Shown: positions 1-8,909 of the stretch, piece by piece
Layout of the letters: each line of letters opens with the position of its first letter
Position numbering within the stretch: position 1 is the stretch's first letter
Assembly (NCBI GenBank): GCA_031549265.1
Contig: JAVBQB010000002.1
Location: 62,001-126,000, forward strand
From: JAVBQB01 sp031549265
GTDB lineage: Bacteria; Bacillota; Clostridia; Oscillospirales; JAVBQB01
Direction: 5' to 3'
Length of the DNA stretch: 64,000 nt
Position numbers and translations under genes: made by a program
Notes under the pieces: model-generated
What the model was told of the DNA's origin: nothing
The model's database searches: none
The model's input: only the letters and a program-made list of their open reading frames with translations

Positions 1-1
1 T

Positions 2-1417
2 GAATCAACGATCGGCTACTTCCTGTCCGGCCGCAACCTGCTCGACCAGGACAAGCGCGCGCTGTGGGAAGTGCTGGGCCGCGAATACTTCGATCCGTCA
101 CAGGTGGCGGAGGCCATAACAAAATGGCTGAGCGGCAACACGACGCTCGACCAGTCGGCCGATGAGGAGTCGATCGGCGAGCTGGGCGAAACGCTCGCGA
201 CGCTGACCCGGTTGCTCACCACGCCCGGCATTCCGGTCACATCGTCCGCAGCGCCCGATCTCAAGCCGTTTCTCCAACCCGGCAGTCCGCAGGTTTTCGA
301 ATCCTTCAACGGACGGCACGGCAAACGCCAGGCGGCGACTAATTTCCTCAGCGCGGCGATATCAGCGGGCAAACCGTCTGACATTTATATAATGAACCAG
401 GATGACAACCTGTGGATCACCGAAGACCCGGCCTTTGCGAAGCGCTGGATCTCCACGCTGTGCGCCCTGGCTTATTCGGGTACCCGGATACATATGATCT
501 ACACCATGACCGGCGTTGACTCGGAGTTCCGCCAGCTGCTCGAGGAGTATCTGCCGCTGTTTTCCTCCGGCAGATTTACGCTTTTCCACATCCCGCGCGA
601 CAGGGTGGAGCTGACCTTCCCGTCAATTTTCGTCGCCAAGGGCGCGGTGGCCATGTGCTCGCACTGCACCGGCGGGGTGAGCAACACGCCTTACACCGCG
701 CTGTATAAGGGCCGCACCGAGGTCGAACTGTACGAAAAGATTTTCAACACCTACCTTGAGCATACCCGCCCGCTCATCACCGTCGCGCCCGGGCTGGACA
801 CGCGCTCGTTCATGCGACAGATCATACGGCTGGAGGATCTGCCCGGCTCGTTTGTCTCGATGAAAAACAACCTGAACCCGCTGTGGATGCCCGAGTCCGA
901 GCTGTTTCAGCTGCTGTCCGACAATATGCCGCTGGAGGAGGTCGACTCCTGCCTTGACCTCTTCGCGAGGCGGCGCGAAAACTTCGAAACCTGTGTGCAA
1001 AACTACCGCTGGGTGGAAATCATGCCGATGCACATCTTCGACGCAATGTGCCAGAACGGCTCCTGCTTCCTGCCGGGATACGAGCTGTTTTCGGTCGATA
1101 ATGTTCATCTTGACTCGCGGGTGCTGGCAGCATACCTCGAAAACCTGCTGAATATTATGGAAACACACCCGAATTTCTGCATTTACCTTGCGAACGACCT
1201 GCCCGACGATCTGGATATCATGCTCAAAGAGGACTACATGGCCTGTTTCTCGGCGTGCACCACGACCCGCGCTTCCATTATGACCGCCGAAACCGGATTC
1301 CTGAAAACAATCGGCACCTGGATGCTCACTCTGCCCGCGCGCCTCGGCGGCGTAACCGCCCGTCAGGCTATACAAAGAGTAATAACTGAGACGCTTAATT
1401 TCGTCCGAGACTATTGA
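2..1417 (+). CDS. Unrecognised protein, 5' end cut by window edge
   Basis: The frame is open from base 2 to the stop at 1417, so the N-terminus lies outside the window; the first Met inside is at 71. At least 471 residues, soluble, with no signal peptide or membrane segment. The first ~45 visible residues resemble the linker that follows an XRE-type helix-turn-helix in some clostridial regulators (ESTIGYFLSG, then LWEVLGREYF), but that is a weak inference. The remainder is a globular domain rich in Cys and aromatic residues that I do not recognise. It ends 30 bp before the GlmU-like gene on the same strand and may be cotranscribed with it. Function unknown. Confidence 0.75.
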   Translation, partial: ESTIGYFLSGRNLLDQDKRALWEVLGREYFDPSQVAEAITKWLSGNTTLDQSADEESIGELGETLATLTRLLTTPGIPVTSSAAPDLKPFLQPGSPQVFESFNGRHGKRQAATNFLSAAISAGKPSDIYIMNQDDNLWITEDPAFAKRWISTLCALAYSGTRIHMIYTMTGVDSEFRQLLEEYLPLFSSGRFTLFHIPRDRVELTFPSIFVAKGAVAMCSHCTGGVSNTPYTALYKGRTEVELYEKIFNTYLEHTRPLITVAPGLDTRSFMRQIIRLEDLPGSFVSMKNNLNPLWMPESELFQLLSDNMPLEEVDSCLDLFARRRENFETCVQNYRWVEIMPMHIFDAMCQNGSCFLPGYELFSVDNVHLDSRVLAAYLENLLNIMETHPNFCIYLANDLPDDLDIMLKEDYMACFSACTTTRASIMTAETGFLKTIGTWMLTLPARLGGVTARQAIQRVITETLNFVRDY

Positions 1418-1447
1418 TCGCCTATATATTTCAATCAGAGGTATAAT

Positions 1448-2653
1448 ATGGATAAAACTAACTTCCGCGCCGTCATATTTGGCGGACAGCAGCAACGCAC
1501 TGTTTTGCTGGGTCAATGCCTGTTCCGCCCGCTCATCAGCTGGATCGGGGACACGCTTATTACGGGCGGTATTACCGATGTCTGCGTTGTCTGCGAAAGC
1601 GAGCAGGAACCGCGGTATAAATCGGCTCTGCCCGCCTGCATGAATCTGACTTTTGCCGGCCCTGACGACACTGCCGCGCTCGACGGCTTCATATCTGCCG
1701 ATCCATGCTCCGTTTTGGTCTATACCGATCCGGTACTAACGACCGGCGAGGTGCTGACCATGCTCCGCAACCGCTGCGCCGCAAAGGACGCGTCTGTTAC
1801 ACTGCTGGGTGACGACGACGAGCCCTCCGGCCTTTTCTGCTTGCCGTCGGGTCGGATCGACGCTTCCAAGCTTTTTGACCACGAGTATTATTCCGGCGTT
1901 AAGGAAACACTCCGTGACACCGACAGCCGCGTCACCAGCGTGCTTCATTCGGAGGAGCTGTACTTCGTGCAGCAGGTGATGATCGAGGCAATCATATACA
2001 AGCACATCGCGAACGGCGTCAATATTATGCGCCCCGAGTCCACCGTTATCTCGCACGAGGCGGTAATCGGCGAGGGAACGCAGATTTTGCCGGGCTCAAT
2101 CATCATGGGCAATACTGTCATCGGAATTGACTGCGTTATCGGCCCGAATTCGCAGATTAAGAACTCCGTTATCGGCGATAACAGCACTGTTTCCAGCTCG
2201 CATATAACCGACAGCACGGTCGGATCGGGCGCCGCAATCGGGCCGTTCGCCTATATCCGACCCGACTGCAAGCTGGGCGAAAACGTCAAGGTCGGCGATT
2301 TCGTCGAGCTCAAGAACGCGTCAATCGGAAACGGAACCAAGGTTCCGCACCTGTCTTATGTGGGTGACGCCGAGATTGGCTCGGGCGTCAATATCGGCTG
2401 CGGCACAATAACCGTCAACTACGACGGCTTCAAGAAGCATATGACCAAGGTCGGCGACAACGCCTTTGTCGGCTGCAATTCCAACCTGGTTTCTCCGGTC
2501 ACGGTGGGCGAGGGCGCCTATATCGCGGCGGGCTCTACAGTCACGCACGATGTCCCGTCCGGCGCGCTGGCAATCGCCCGGGCGCGTCAGACCGTCAAGG
2601 AGCAGTGGGCCGATAAACGCCGCCGCGAAAAGAGCGAGACAGACAAAAAGTAA
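1448..2653 (+). CDS. glmU: GlmU-like protein with intact acetyltransferase half and degenerate uridyltransferase half
   Basis: GlmU normally acetylates glucosamine-1-phosphate and then couples GlcNAc-1-P to UTP, supplying UDP-GlcNAc for cell wall synthesis. The C-terminal half (about residues 195-385) is a clear left-handed beta-helix of hexapeptide repeats and keeps the acetyltransferase signatures YIRPDCKLGENVKVGDFVE, PHLSYVGDAEIG and GCGTITVNYDG. The N-terminal ~190 residues occupy the pyrophosphorylase position but lack the LAAGxGTRM nucleotide loop (VIFGGQQQRTV instead) and the usual CGDxPL segment (VYTDPVLT). The protein is 401 aa against roughly 450-460 for complete GlmU. ATG start with AGAGGT 5 bp upstream. 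pth follows, as in many Firmicutes, but prs is absent between them. Uridyltransferase activity looks unlikely. Confidence 0.82.
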   Translation: MDKTNFRAVIFGGQQQRTVLLGQCLFRPLISWIGDTLITGGITDVCVVCESEQEPRYKSALPACMNLTFAGPDDTAALDGFISADPCSVLVYTDPVLTTGEVLTMLRNRCAAKDASVTLLGDDDEPSGLFCLPSGRIDASKLFDHEYYSGVKETLRDTDSRVTSVLHSEELYFVQQVMIEAIIYKHIANGVNIMRPESTVISHEAVIGEGTQILPGSIIMGNTVIGIDCVIGPNSQIKNSVIGDNSTVSSSHITDSTVGSGAAIGPFAYIRPDCKLGENVKVGDFVELKNASIGNGTKVPHLSYVGDAEIGSGVNIGCGTITVNYDGFKKHMTKVGDNAFVGCNSNLVSPVTVGEGAYIAAGSTVTHDVPSGALAIARARQTVKEQWADKRRREKSETDKK

Positions 2654-2747
2654 TCGCCCGGACAGAGGCGCGTCCATTTTGTATCCAACTCCGGAACAGG
2701 CGCGTTTCGTTGCGGCTGATTTCGAGAACAGGGGATTGTTTCAGCAA

Positions 2748-3380
2748 ATGTTTTTTAGAAAAAAGGAATCTCCGGGGGCGGCGGACTGGCTGATTGCCGG
2801 TCTAGGCAATCCCGGCGCTAAATACGAGCGCACCCGGCACAACGTCGGTTTTCTGGCGCTGGATATGCTGGCGTCCAAGCTCGGCACACGTGTCGACCGG
2901 CTCAAGTTTAAGTCGCTCTATGGCAAAGCCGAATCTGCCGGAAGCTCGATCCTTCTGCTCAAGCCGCAGACTTTTATGAACCTTTCCGGTGACGCGATAG
3001 ACGAAGCCGCGGCGTATTTTCGCATTCCCAGTGAGCGCATTGTTGTCATTTACGATGACGTTGCGCTTCCCGCCGGACGGCTGCGCATCCGCGCCCGGGG
3101 CAGCGACGGCGGGCACAACGGCATCAAGAGCATAATACTGAGGATGAATACCGATGTGTTCCCGCGCGTCAAAATCGGCGTGAGTCCGCCTCCTCATCCC
3201 GACTACGCAATGGCCGACTGGGTGCTGTCCACTTTTTCCGCGAGCGAAATCAAGCGCGTCGCTCCGATGATTGAACGCGCGGTCGACGCCGCGCTGGATA
3301 TTGTGGCGCACGGCGTGGACTATGCCGCGAACCGGCACAATTCGGCTAACGCCGAAGAGGACTCCCCGGCGGATAAGTAA
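2748..3380 (+). CDS. pth: Peptidyl-tRNA hydrolase
   Basis: Cleaves peptidyl-tRNAs released by stalled ribosomes, recycling tRNA in the cytoplasm. 210 residues. The conserved catalytic set is visible: Asn21 in GLGNPG, His31 in TRHNVGF, Asp103 in YDDVALPAG and Asn124 in GGHNGI. The open frame runs upstream into glmU, but homology begins at DWLIAGLGNPG. I chose the ATG at 2748, preceded by an AGGGGAT site; a TTG at 2679 would add 23 residues. It lies 94 bp after the GlmU-like gene on the same strand, a common Firmicute pairing. A GC-rich hairpin follows the stop. Confidence 0.93.
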   Translation: MFFRKKESPGAADWLIAGLGNPGAKYERTRHNVGFLALDMLASKLGTRVDRLKFKSLYGKAESAGSSILLLKPQTFMNLSGDAIDEAAAYFRIPSERIVVIYDDVALPAGRLRIRARGSDGGHNGIKSIILRMNTDVFPRVKIGVSPPPHPDYAMADWVLSTFSASEIKRVAPMIERAVDAALDIVAHGVDYAANRHNSANAEEDSPADK

Positions 3381-3398
3381 ATAGTTGATATAACGAGC

Positions 3399-3427
3399 GG
3401 GCTGCACTTGACTGAATGGTGCAGCCC
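3399..3427. terminator. Hairpin between convergent pth and ymaF
   Basis: GGGCTGCAC at 3399-3407 pairs perfectly with GTGCAGCCC at 3419-3427 across an 11-base loop. It lies between converging genes and probably ends transcription from both sides, although the T-run on either strand is short. Confidence 0.6.
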
Positions 3428-3437
3428 CTCATTATGC

Positions 3438-3806
3438 TCAAAAACTACCCTGCGGATTCTCGATTTGTGTGGCGAAGATGTATTTGTGGTCGTGCCCGTC
3501 GACAAAGCTGGTCACGCCCCTCACCTCGTGGACATGGCGTCCGCCGCCGACAGGGACAGCGGGGCCGGTCGTGTTGCGGATGATGTGAAAATGGTTTTCA
3601 AAAAAGTCGGTGTTGGACTCCAGTCTGTGAACGTGTGTGCCGCCGCACGGTATTGACTGGCTCGTGACTCCGGCGACGCTGTGACTGTGCGGGGTTTCGA
3701 TTCCGTCGACATCGGTAACGCCGGTATACAGATGTACATGTCTCAGCGCACCATTATCGGGGTTAGGAATATTCCAATCCGGGTCAAAACATTGATTTCT
3801 GCCCAA
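3438..3806 (-). CDS. ymaF: YmaF-family His-rich protein
   Basis: 122 residues very rich in His, arranged in repeated short units: HVHLYTG, PHSHSVAG, GTHVHRL, NHFHII, GGRHVHEV, DGHDHKY. This spacing matches the YmaF family of Firmicutes, whose function is not established; the His pattern suggests metal binding. Start: an AGGAGG at 3815-3820 lies 8 bases before a TTG at 3806. A longer frame to 3836 would place that ribosome site inside the coding region, so I reject it. Cytoplasmic, single gene, convergent with pth. Confidence 0.8.
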   Translation of the reverse strand: MGRNQCFDPDWNIPNPDNGALRHVHLYTGVTDVDGIETPHSHSVAGVTSQSIPCGGTHVHRLESNTDFFENHFHIIRNTTGPAVPVGGGRHVHEVRGVTSFVDGHDHKYIFATQIENPQGSF

Positions 3807-3947
3807 GTTATCAACCTCCTGAACATTATGACGCAATCCATTTTATGCTGAAAAATTTTTTTAGTCACAGTCCAGCCTAACTTATCCAGGTTATAGCGCG
3901 CTCGCGCCTGGCTCGTATCAGGACTTTATCCAAGAAATTTGGGCAAT

Positions 3948-3984
3948 AAAAAAGCAAATGCCGGCGATTTCCACCAACATTTGC
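3948..3984 (-). terminator. Terminator of the iscS-nifU operon
   Basis: On the minus strand, GCAAATG and CATTTGC (plus 3954-3960 and 3978-3984) form a stem followed by six T residues (plus 3948-3953), starting 18 bp after the nifU stop. A standard intrinsic terminator. Confidence 0.75.
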
Positions 3985-4001
3985 CTTATATTATGTTCTT
4001 T

Positions 4002-4424
4002 TTAATGACCGCAGTGCTCGCAGTCGACGTTACACCCGACTATCGGCAGCGGGTCGATGCCCTGACGGCGGTAGTAATCGGAGATAGCCGATTTGATCGC
4101 CTCCTCAGCCAATACACTGCAGTGCATTTTAACCGGGGGAAGGCCGTCCAGTGCCTCGGCTACCGCTTTATTGGTCAGTGTCAGCGCTTCCTCGATGGTT
4201 TTGCCCTTGACCAGCTCGGTCGCCATCGACGATGTCGCGATCGCGGCGCCGCAGCCGAATGTCTTAAATGAAATGTCCTTAATTACGTCGTTCTCGATCA
4301 CCATAAAGACCTTCATGATATCGCCGCACTTGGGATTACCAACCTGCCCGACGGCGTTCGCGCTATCCAGCTCGCCGACGTTGCGCGGGTTGGAAAAATG
4401 ATCCATTACTTTATCACTGTACAT
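4002..4424 (-). CDS. nifU: NifU/IscU-type Fe-S scaffold protein
   Basis: Scaffold on which [2Fe-2S]/[4Fe-4S] clusters are assembled before transfer to apoproteins; it works with the cysteine desulfurase encoded just upstream. 140 residues. The three scaffold cysteines are in GNPKCGD, FGCGAA and KMHCSVLAEEA. The C-terminus adds a Cys/His cluster, CNVDCEHCGH, beyond the usual IscU fold. I chose the ATG at 4424 because GGAGG lies 5 bases upstream; an upstream in-frame TTG at 4436 overlaps that site. The 63-bp gap after iscS and the shared terminator indicate an operon. Confidence 0.93.
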   Translation of the reverse strand: MYSDKVMDHFSNPRNVGELDSANAVGQVGNPKCGDIMKVFMVIENDVIKDISFKTFGCGAAIATSSMATELVKGKTIEEALTLTNKAVAEALDGLPPVKMHCSVLAEEAIKSAISDYYRRQGIDPLPIVGCNVDCEHCGH

Positions 4425-4487
4425 ATTATCCTCCAAAATCTATAAACGAATTAAACACGGTTATAATTTATTATATGAGAAGCCCGG

Positions 4488-5669
4488 TCATCCTTCCCAA
4501 AGCGGGGACATCTTACGCAGTCTGTCCACAACCTGCGGCAGTTTTTCAACAATGTAGTCTGCGTCCTCCATGGTGTTGTCCTCGTTCAGGCTGAGCCGCA
4601 GGGAGCCGTGGGCAATTTCATGCGGCAGCCCGATGGAGAGCAGCACGTGTGACGGATCCAGCGAACCGGAGGAACAGGCCGAGCCCGACGACGCGCATAT
4701 TCCGGCGTTGGCGAGAGTCAGCACCAGCGCCTCGCCCTCAATGCACTCTATGACAAACGACGCTGTTCCCGGCAGCCTCTCGGTCGGGTGGCCGGTCAGG
4801 CTGACTCGCGGCAGCTTCAGCGCGTTTTCGATGATTTTATCCCGCATTGCAGCGAGGTTTTTCATGTTGGCGCCGAGGTTTTCGACGGCTTCCTCAAGCG
4901 CCGCCGCCATGCCTACGATGCCGGGTACATTCTCGGTACCCGAGCGCCTGCCGTCTTCGTGACCGCCGCCGTGCATGAGCGGGGGCAGCATTATCCCGTG
5001 CTTGACGTAGAGCGCGCCCGCTCCCTTGGGCCCGCGGAACTTGTGCGATGCCAGTGAGAGCATGTCGACGTTCATACTCTTGACGTCAACCTCTATGTGG
5101 CCGACAGCCTGCACAGCGTCGGTGTGGAACAGGATTTTGTTTTCCCTGGCAATAGCGCCGATTTCCCGGATGGGCAAAATAGTGCCTATCTCGTTATTCG
5201 CCGCGATTATGGTGATGAGCACCGTGTCCGGACGAATCGCCGCCTTGAGGTCGTCCAGCGATATCATGCCGTACTTGTCCACCGGCAGGAAAGTGACGTC
5301 GTAGCCGTGTTTAGCCAGATACTGCAAAGTGTGCATAACCGCGTGATGCTCCACCGACGAGGTGATGATGTGCTTGCCCTTGGAGGCGCGCAGTTCAAGC
5401 GCACCCTTGATCGCCCAGTTGTCGGACTCTGTGCCGCCTGCGGTAAAGAAAATTTCCTTGTGCTTATCCCCGGGCTTATATGGCGCGGCACCAATCGCCG
5501 CGGCAATCTTTCCGCGCGCAACCTCAACCGCCCGTCTCGCGTCGTAAGCAAACTTATACGTGCTGGACGGATTGCCGTAAAACTCGGTGAAGTAAGGCAT
5601 CATGGCGTCAAGCGCTTTTTGGGAGACCTTAGTCGTTGCGGCGTTGTCCGCGTAAACAAATCTATCCAT
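4488..5669 (-). CDS. iscS: Cysteine desulfurase (IscS/NifS)
   Basis: PLP enzyme that takes sulfur from cysteine, leaving alanine, and hands persulfide sulfur to the scaffold NifU. 393 residues, normal for the family. Visible motifs: EHHAVMH (PLP-stacking His region), HTDAVQAVGH (PLP Asp), SHKFRGPKGAG (Schiff-base Lys), RSGTENVPGIVG, and the mobile-loop catalytic Cys in SSGSACSSGS. ATG with AAGAAGG upstream. First gene of a two-gene operon with nifU, with a promoter at 5720-5748. No IscR-type gene is adjacent. Confidence 0.95.
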   Translation of the reverse strand: MDRFVYADNAATTKVSQKALDAMMPYFTEFYGNPSSTYKFAYDARRAVEVARGKIAAAIGAAPYKPGDKHKEIFFTAGGTESDNWAIKGALELRASKGKHIITSSVEHHAVMHTLQYLAKHGYDVTFLPVDKYGMISLDDLKAAIRPDTVLITIIAANNEIGTILPIREIGAIARENKILFHTDAVQAVGHIEVDVKSMNVDMLSLASHKFRGPKGAGALYVKHGIMLPPLMHGGGHEDGRRSGTENVPGIVGMAAALEEAVENLGANMKNLAAMRDKIIENALKLPRVSLTGHPTERLPGTASFVIECIEGEALVLTLANAGICASSGSACSSGSLDPSHVLLSIGLPHEIAHGSLRLSLNEDNTMEDADYIVEKLPQVVDRLRKMSPLWEG

Positions 5670-5719
5670 AAGAACCTTCTTTCAACGTATAACCTTAAAA
5701 CTAGTTAGATTCCATACTG

Positions 5720-5748
5720 ATTATATATGACATTAGCTAATATTTCAA
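5720..5748 (-). promoter_or_regulatory. iscS-nifU promoter with palindrome in the spacer
   Basis: Minus strand: -35 TTGAAA (plus 5743-5748), 17-base spacer, -10 TATAAT (plus 5720-5725). The spacer contains the perfect 10-base palindrome ATTAGCTAAT (5732-5741), well placed for a repressor. Similar TTAGC/TAA dyads sit at the feoA and apbE promoters. Confidence 0.65.
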
Positions 5749-5779
5749 GTAATAAGTGCAAGCTTCAAAAAAAAATTTA

Positions 5780-6226
5780 TCATACGTCACCCCGGTTTTT
5801 GATGGCTCCCGTGGCCAGCTCGTCGCACCGGTTATTGAGCTCATTGTCGGCGTGACCCTTAACCCAGTTGAAGGTCACGTTATGGGTTTTGCACAGCGAG
5901 AGCAGCCTGTCCCACAAATCGGGATTGAGCGCGGGCTCGTTTCCGCTGCGTTTCCAGCCGCGCGATTTCCAGGATTCCGCCCAGCCGCGCGACATGGCGT
6001 TGACCACATATTGCGAGTCGCTGTAAAGCTCCACGTCGCAGGGCTCGCGCAGACACTCCAGCGCCGCTATGCAGGCGAATATCTCCATGCGGTTGTTGGT
6101 TGTGTCGGGTTCGAAGCCCGAGAGTTCTTTCCTGTGGGCTCCAAACAGCAGCACCGCTCCGTATCCGCCCGGGCCGGGATTGCCGGAGCAGGCGCCGTCA
6201 GTGTATATCTTTACTTTTTTCCTCAT
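5780..6226 (-). CDS. rnhA: Ribonuclease HI
   Basis: Degrades the RNA strand of RNA-DNA hybrids (primers, R-loops). 148 residues. The active-site carboxylates are present: Asp10 in YTDGACSGNPG, Glu48 in NNRMEI, Asp70 in YSDSQYV and Asp135 in RCDELA, with the catalytic-loop His in VKGHAD. The start ATG overlaps the gyrA stop by one base (TAATG), so translation is probably coupled to gyrA. Cytoplasmic. Confidence 0.95.
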   Translation of the reverse strand: MRKKVKIYTDGACSGNPGPGGYGAVLLFGAHRKELSGFEPDTTNNRMEIFACIAALECLREPCDVELYSDSQYVVNAMSRGWAESWKSRGWKRSGNEPALNPDLWDRLLSLCKTHNVTFNWVKGHADNELNNRCDELATGAIKNRGDV

Positions 6227-8874
6227 TATTCGGGCTGTTCGGACTGCTCGGGCTGCCCGGCGTCAGGCTCGGTGGCGCTCGACGGCTCCCCGGAAACTTC
6301 GGCATCCGCCTGAGTCTCCTGTCCGGCGCCAGTCTGGCCGTCCTGGCCGTCCTGGCCGGATTCGGTGTCCTCGTCGTCGCTTTCCACTTTTTCGGTGCGT
6401 TCGATGGAGATGATGTGCGAGCCGCTGCCCGGGCGCATCAGGATAACGCCCTGGGTATTGCGTCCGTAGACGCTGATCTCGCTGACCGACATGCGGATTA
6501 CCGTACCGTCGTCGGAAATAATCAGTACGTCGTCGGTTTCCTCGACCACTTTAACGTCGGCGACCAATCCTGTCTTTTCGGTAACCTTGCAGTTGACCAG
6601 ACCCTTGCCTCCGCGGCGCTGGACATGGCGCTCGGCAATGTCGGCGCCCTCTTCGGCCTCGCCGTCCTCGGCGGAAGCACCGCCGCGCATGTAGTCGTCG
6701 ATCGGAGTGCGCTTGCCGTAGCCGTTTTCGGTTACCGTGAGCAGAGTGCCCCCGATCCGCGCCCTGGCCGCGCCGACAACGTAGTCGCCGCCGTTCAGGC
6801 GTATGCCGCGCACGCCGCCCGCTTCTCGTCCGGTGGTTCGAACGTCGTTCTCGTCAAAGCAGATTGCCATTCCCTCGCGGGTTGCGATAATTATCGCCTG
6901 CTGGCCGTCGGTCTTGCGCACGGCGATCAGTTCGTCGCCCTCGTCCAGCGTCATCGCGCGTATGCCCGACTTTCTTACGGAATTAAGGTTGGACAACAGG
7001 ATGCGCTTGACCGTTCCGCAACGCGTCGCCATAAACAGGTACTTGCACTGCTCCTCGCTCTCAACCGGAATCATGGCCGTAACCTTTTCGTCCGGCTCAA
7101 GCGGCAGCAGGTTAACGATGTTCATTCCCTTGGCTGTCCGACCCGCCTCGGGTACAAGATATCCCTTCTTTCGGTGAAGCCTGCCCTTGCTGGTAAAGAA
7201 CAGGATGTAATCATGTGTCGACGCCACGAACAGCGTGCGGATGAAGTCCTCCTCACGCACCGTCTGCGCCGCGATTCCGCGTCCGCCGCGCCTCTGCGAG
7301 CGGTAAACGTCGGCGGGCTGGCGCTTTATATATCCCATATTGGTCATGGTATATACGCAGTCCTGCCGCTCTATAAGATCTTCAATATCTATCTCGTCGT
7401 CGCTTTCAATTATCTCGGTGCGGCGCTCATCGCCAAAGCGGGCCTTGATTTCGGCCAGCTCCTGCTTGACAATGCTCATGACAAGCGCGTCAGAGGCCAG
7501 AATTTCGTTGAAGTATTTGATCTTGTCCATCAGAGCCGCGTATTCGTCCTCGATCTTGCTGCGCTCAAGGCCCTGCAACCTTCCCAGCCTCATATCGAGA
7601 ATGGCCTGGGACTGGATTTCGCTGAGTCCGAAGCGTTCCATCAGCCGGGGTTTGGCGTTGTCGTAGCTGGAGCGGATGATGCTTATAACCTCGTCAATAT
7701 TGTCAATCGCGATGCGCAGTCCTTCCAGGATATGCGCCCGGTCCTGCGCGCGCTTAAGATCATATCTGGTGCGGCGGACGATGATATCCCTCTGGAAGCT
7801 GACAAAATTATCGATAATCTCGCGCAGTGACAGCGTTTTCGGCTGTCCGTCCACCAGCGCGAGCATGTTGATTGCGAACGTGGTCTGCATCGAGGTGGAT
7901 GAATACAGCTTGTTCAGCACAACCTGGGCGTTGGCGTCCCGCTTCAGCTCGATGACGATCTTCATGCCGTTGCGTCCGGATTCGTCGCGCAGCGCGGAAA
8001 TGCCCTCCAGGCTCTTGTCCTTGACCAGATCTGCGATGCTCTCGACCAGCCTGGCCTTGTTGACCATGTACGGCAGCTCTGTCACAACGATGCGGGACTT
8101 GGAGCCGTCCTCCTCGATCTCGGCGCGCGCGCGGACTTTGACCTTGCCGCGCCCGGTGGCATAGGCCGCACGGATACCCACCCGGCCGTAAATGATGCCG
8201 GATGTGGGGAAGTCGGGGCCCTTGATGTGCTCCATCATATCGTCGAGGTCGGCTTCAGGGTTATCGATAACGCAGATGACGGCGTCGATCGTCTCCCTCA
8301 TGTTGTGCGGCGGGATATTGGTCGCCATACCGACCGCGATTCCGGCGGAACCGTTAACCAGCAGGTTGGGAAAGCGCGCCGGCAGAACCGTCGGCTCCTC
8401 GTCGCTGTTGTCGAAGTTCGGAATAAAATCGACGGTTTCCTTTTCGATCTCGGTAAGCAGCTCCATCGCGACCTTGGCCATGCGGGCCTCGGTATAACGG
8501 TAAGCGGCCGGGGGGTCTCCGTCCACCGAGCCGAAGTTTCCGTGACCGTCGACAAGCATGTAGCGCAGCGAAAAGTCCTGCGCCATGCGCACAAGCGAAT
8601 CGTAAACCGCGGCGTCTCCGTGCGGATGGTATCGGCCCAGCACGGCGCCGACGGTCGTCGCCGACTTACGGAAAGCCCGGTCGGGCGTGAGGTTGTCCTC
8701 GTACATCGTGTAGAGGATACGGCGGTGCACCGGCTTGAGCCCATCACGCACATCCGGCAGCGCGCGCCCGACAATGACCGACATGGAGTAGGCGATATAC
8801 GACTTCTTCATCTCGCGCTCAAGGTCGACGTTTATTATCTTTTGGTTTTCAAACGCTATGCTATCATTTGCCAT
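6226..8874 (-). CDS. gyrA: DNA gyrase subunit A
   Basis: Breakage-reunion subunit of the type II topoisomerase that introduces negative supercoils. 882 residues. Catalytic Tyr127 is in AAYRYTEARM. The quinolone region reads HPHGDAAVYDSLVRMAQ, so Ala88 stands where E. coli has Ser83, while Asp92 (E. coli Asp87) is kept. The GyrA box is QRRGGRG. The C-terminal beta-pinwheel is followed by a ~50-residue acidic, Gln/Glu/Gly-rich tail. ATG with GAGGTAA upstream. gyrA is separated from gyrB by two small membrane-protein genes; all are on the same strand. Confidence 0.98.
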   Translation of the reverse strand: MANDSIAFENQKIINVDLEREMKKSYIAYSMSVIVGRALPDVRDGLKPVHRRILYTMYEDNLTPDRAFRKSATTVGAVLGRYHPHGDAAVYDSLVRMAQDFSLRYMLVDGHGNFGSVDGDPPAAYRYTEARMAKVAMELLTEIEKETVDFIPNFDNSDEEPTVLPARFPNLLVNGSAGIAVGMATNIPPHNMRETIDAVICVIDNPEADLDDMMEHIKGPDFPTSGIIYGRVGIRAAYATGRGKVKVRARAEIEEDGSKSRIVVTELPYMVNKARLVESIADLVKDKSLEGISALRDESGRNGMKIVIELKRDANAQVVLNKLYSSTSMQTTFAINMLALVDGQPKTLSLREIIDNFVSFQRDIIVRRTRYDLKRAQDRAHILEGLRIAIDNIDEVISIIRSSYDNAKPRLMERFGLSEIQSQAILDMRLGRLQGLERSKIEDEYAALMDKIKYFNEILASDALVMSIVKQELAEIKARFGDERRTEIIESDDEIDIEDLIERQDCVYTMTNMGYIKRQPADVYRSQRRGGRGIAAQTVREEDFIRTLFVASTHDYILFFTSKGRLHRKKGYLVPEAGRTAKGMNIVNLLPLEPDEKVTAMIPVESEEQCKYLFMATRCGTVKRILLSNLNSVRKSGIRAMTLDEGDELIAVRKTDGQQAIIIATREGMAICFDENDVRTTGREAGGVRGIRLNGGDYVVGAARARIGGTLLTVTENGYGKRTPIDDYMRGGASAEDGEAEEGADIAERHVQRRGGKGLVNCKVTEKTGLVADVKVVEETDDVLIISDDGTVIRMSVSEISVYGRNTQGVILMRPGSGSHIISIERTEKVESDDEDTESGQDGQDGQTGAGQETQADAEVSGEPSSATEPDAGQPEQSEQPE

Positions 8875-8909
8875 AAATTACCTCATAATCGATAGGGTTT
8901 TTCACTTAA

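Noticed and set aside
623..1516. 297-codon minus-strand open frame
   Set aside because: It is antisense to the unrecognised first gene and the GlmU-like start, has low-complexity His/Arg/Gly content and no recognisable motif; typical shadow frame in GC-rich DNA.
2466..2747. N-terminal extension of pth
   Set aside because: The upstream part overlaps the GlmU C-terminal coding sequence and has the Arg/Ser-rich composition of a shadow frame; Pth homology starts after 2748.
6100..7830. 576-codon plus-strand open frame
   Set aside because: Fully antisense to gyrA, whose protein is unmistakable.
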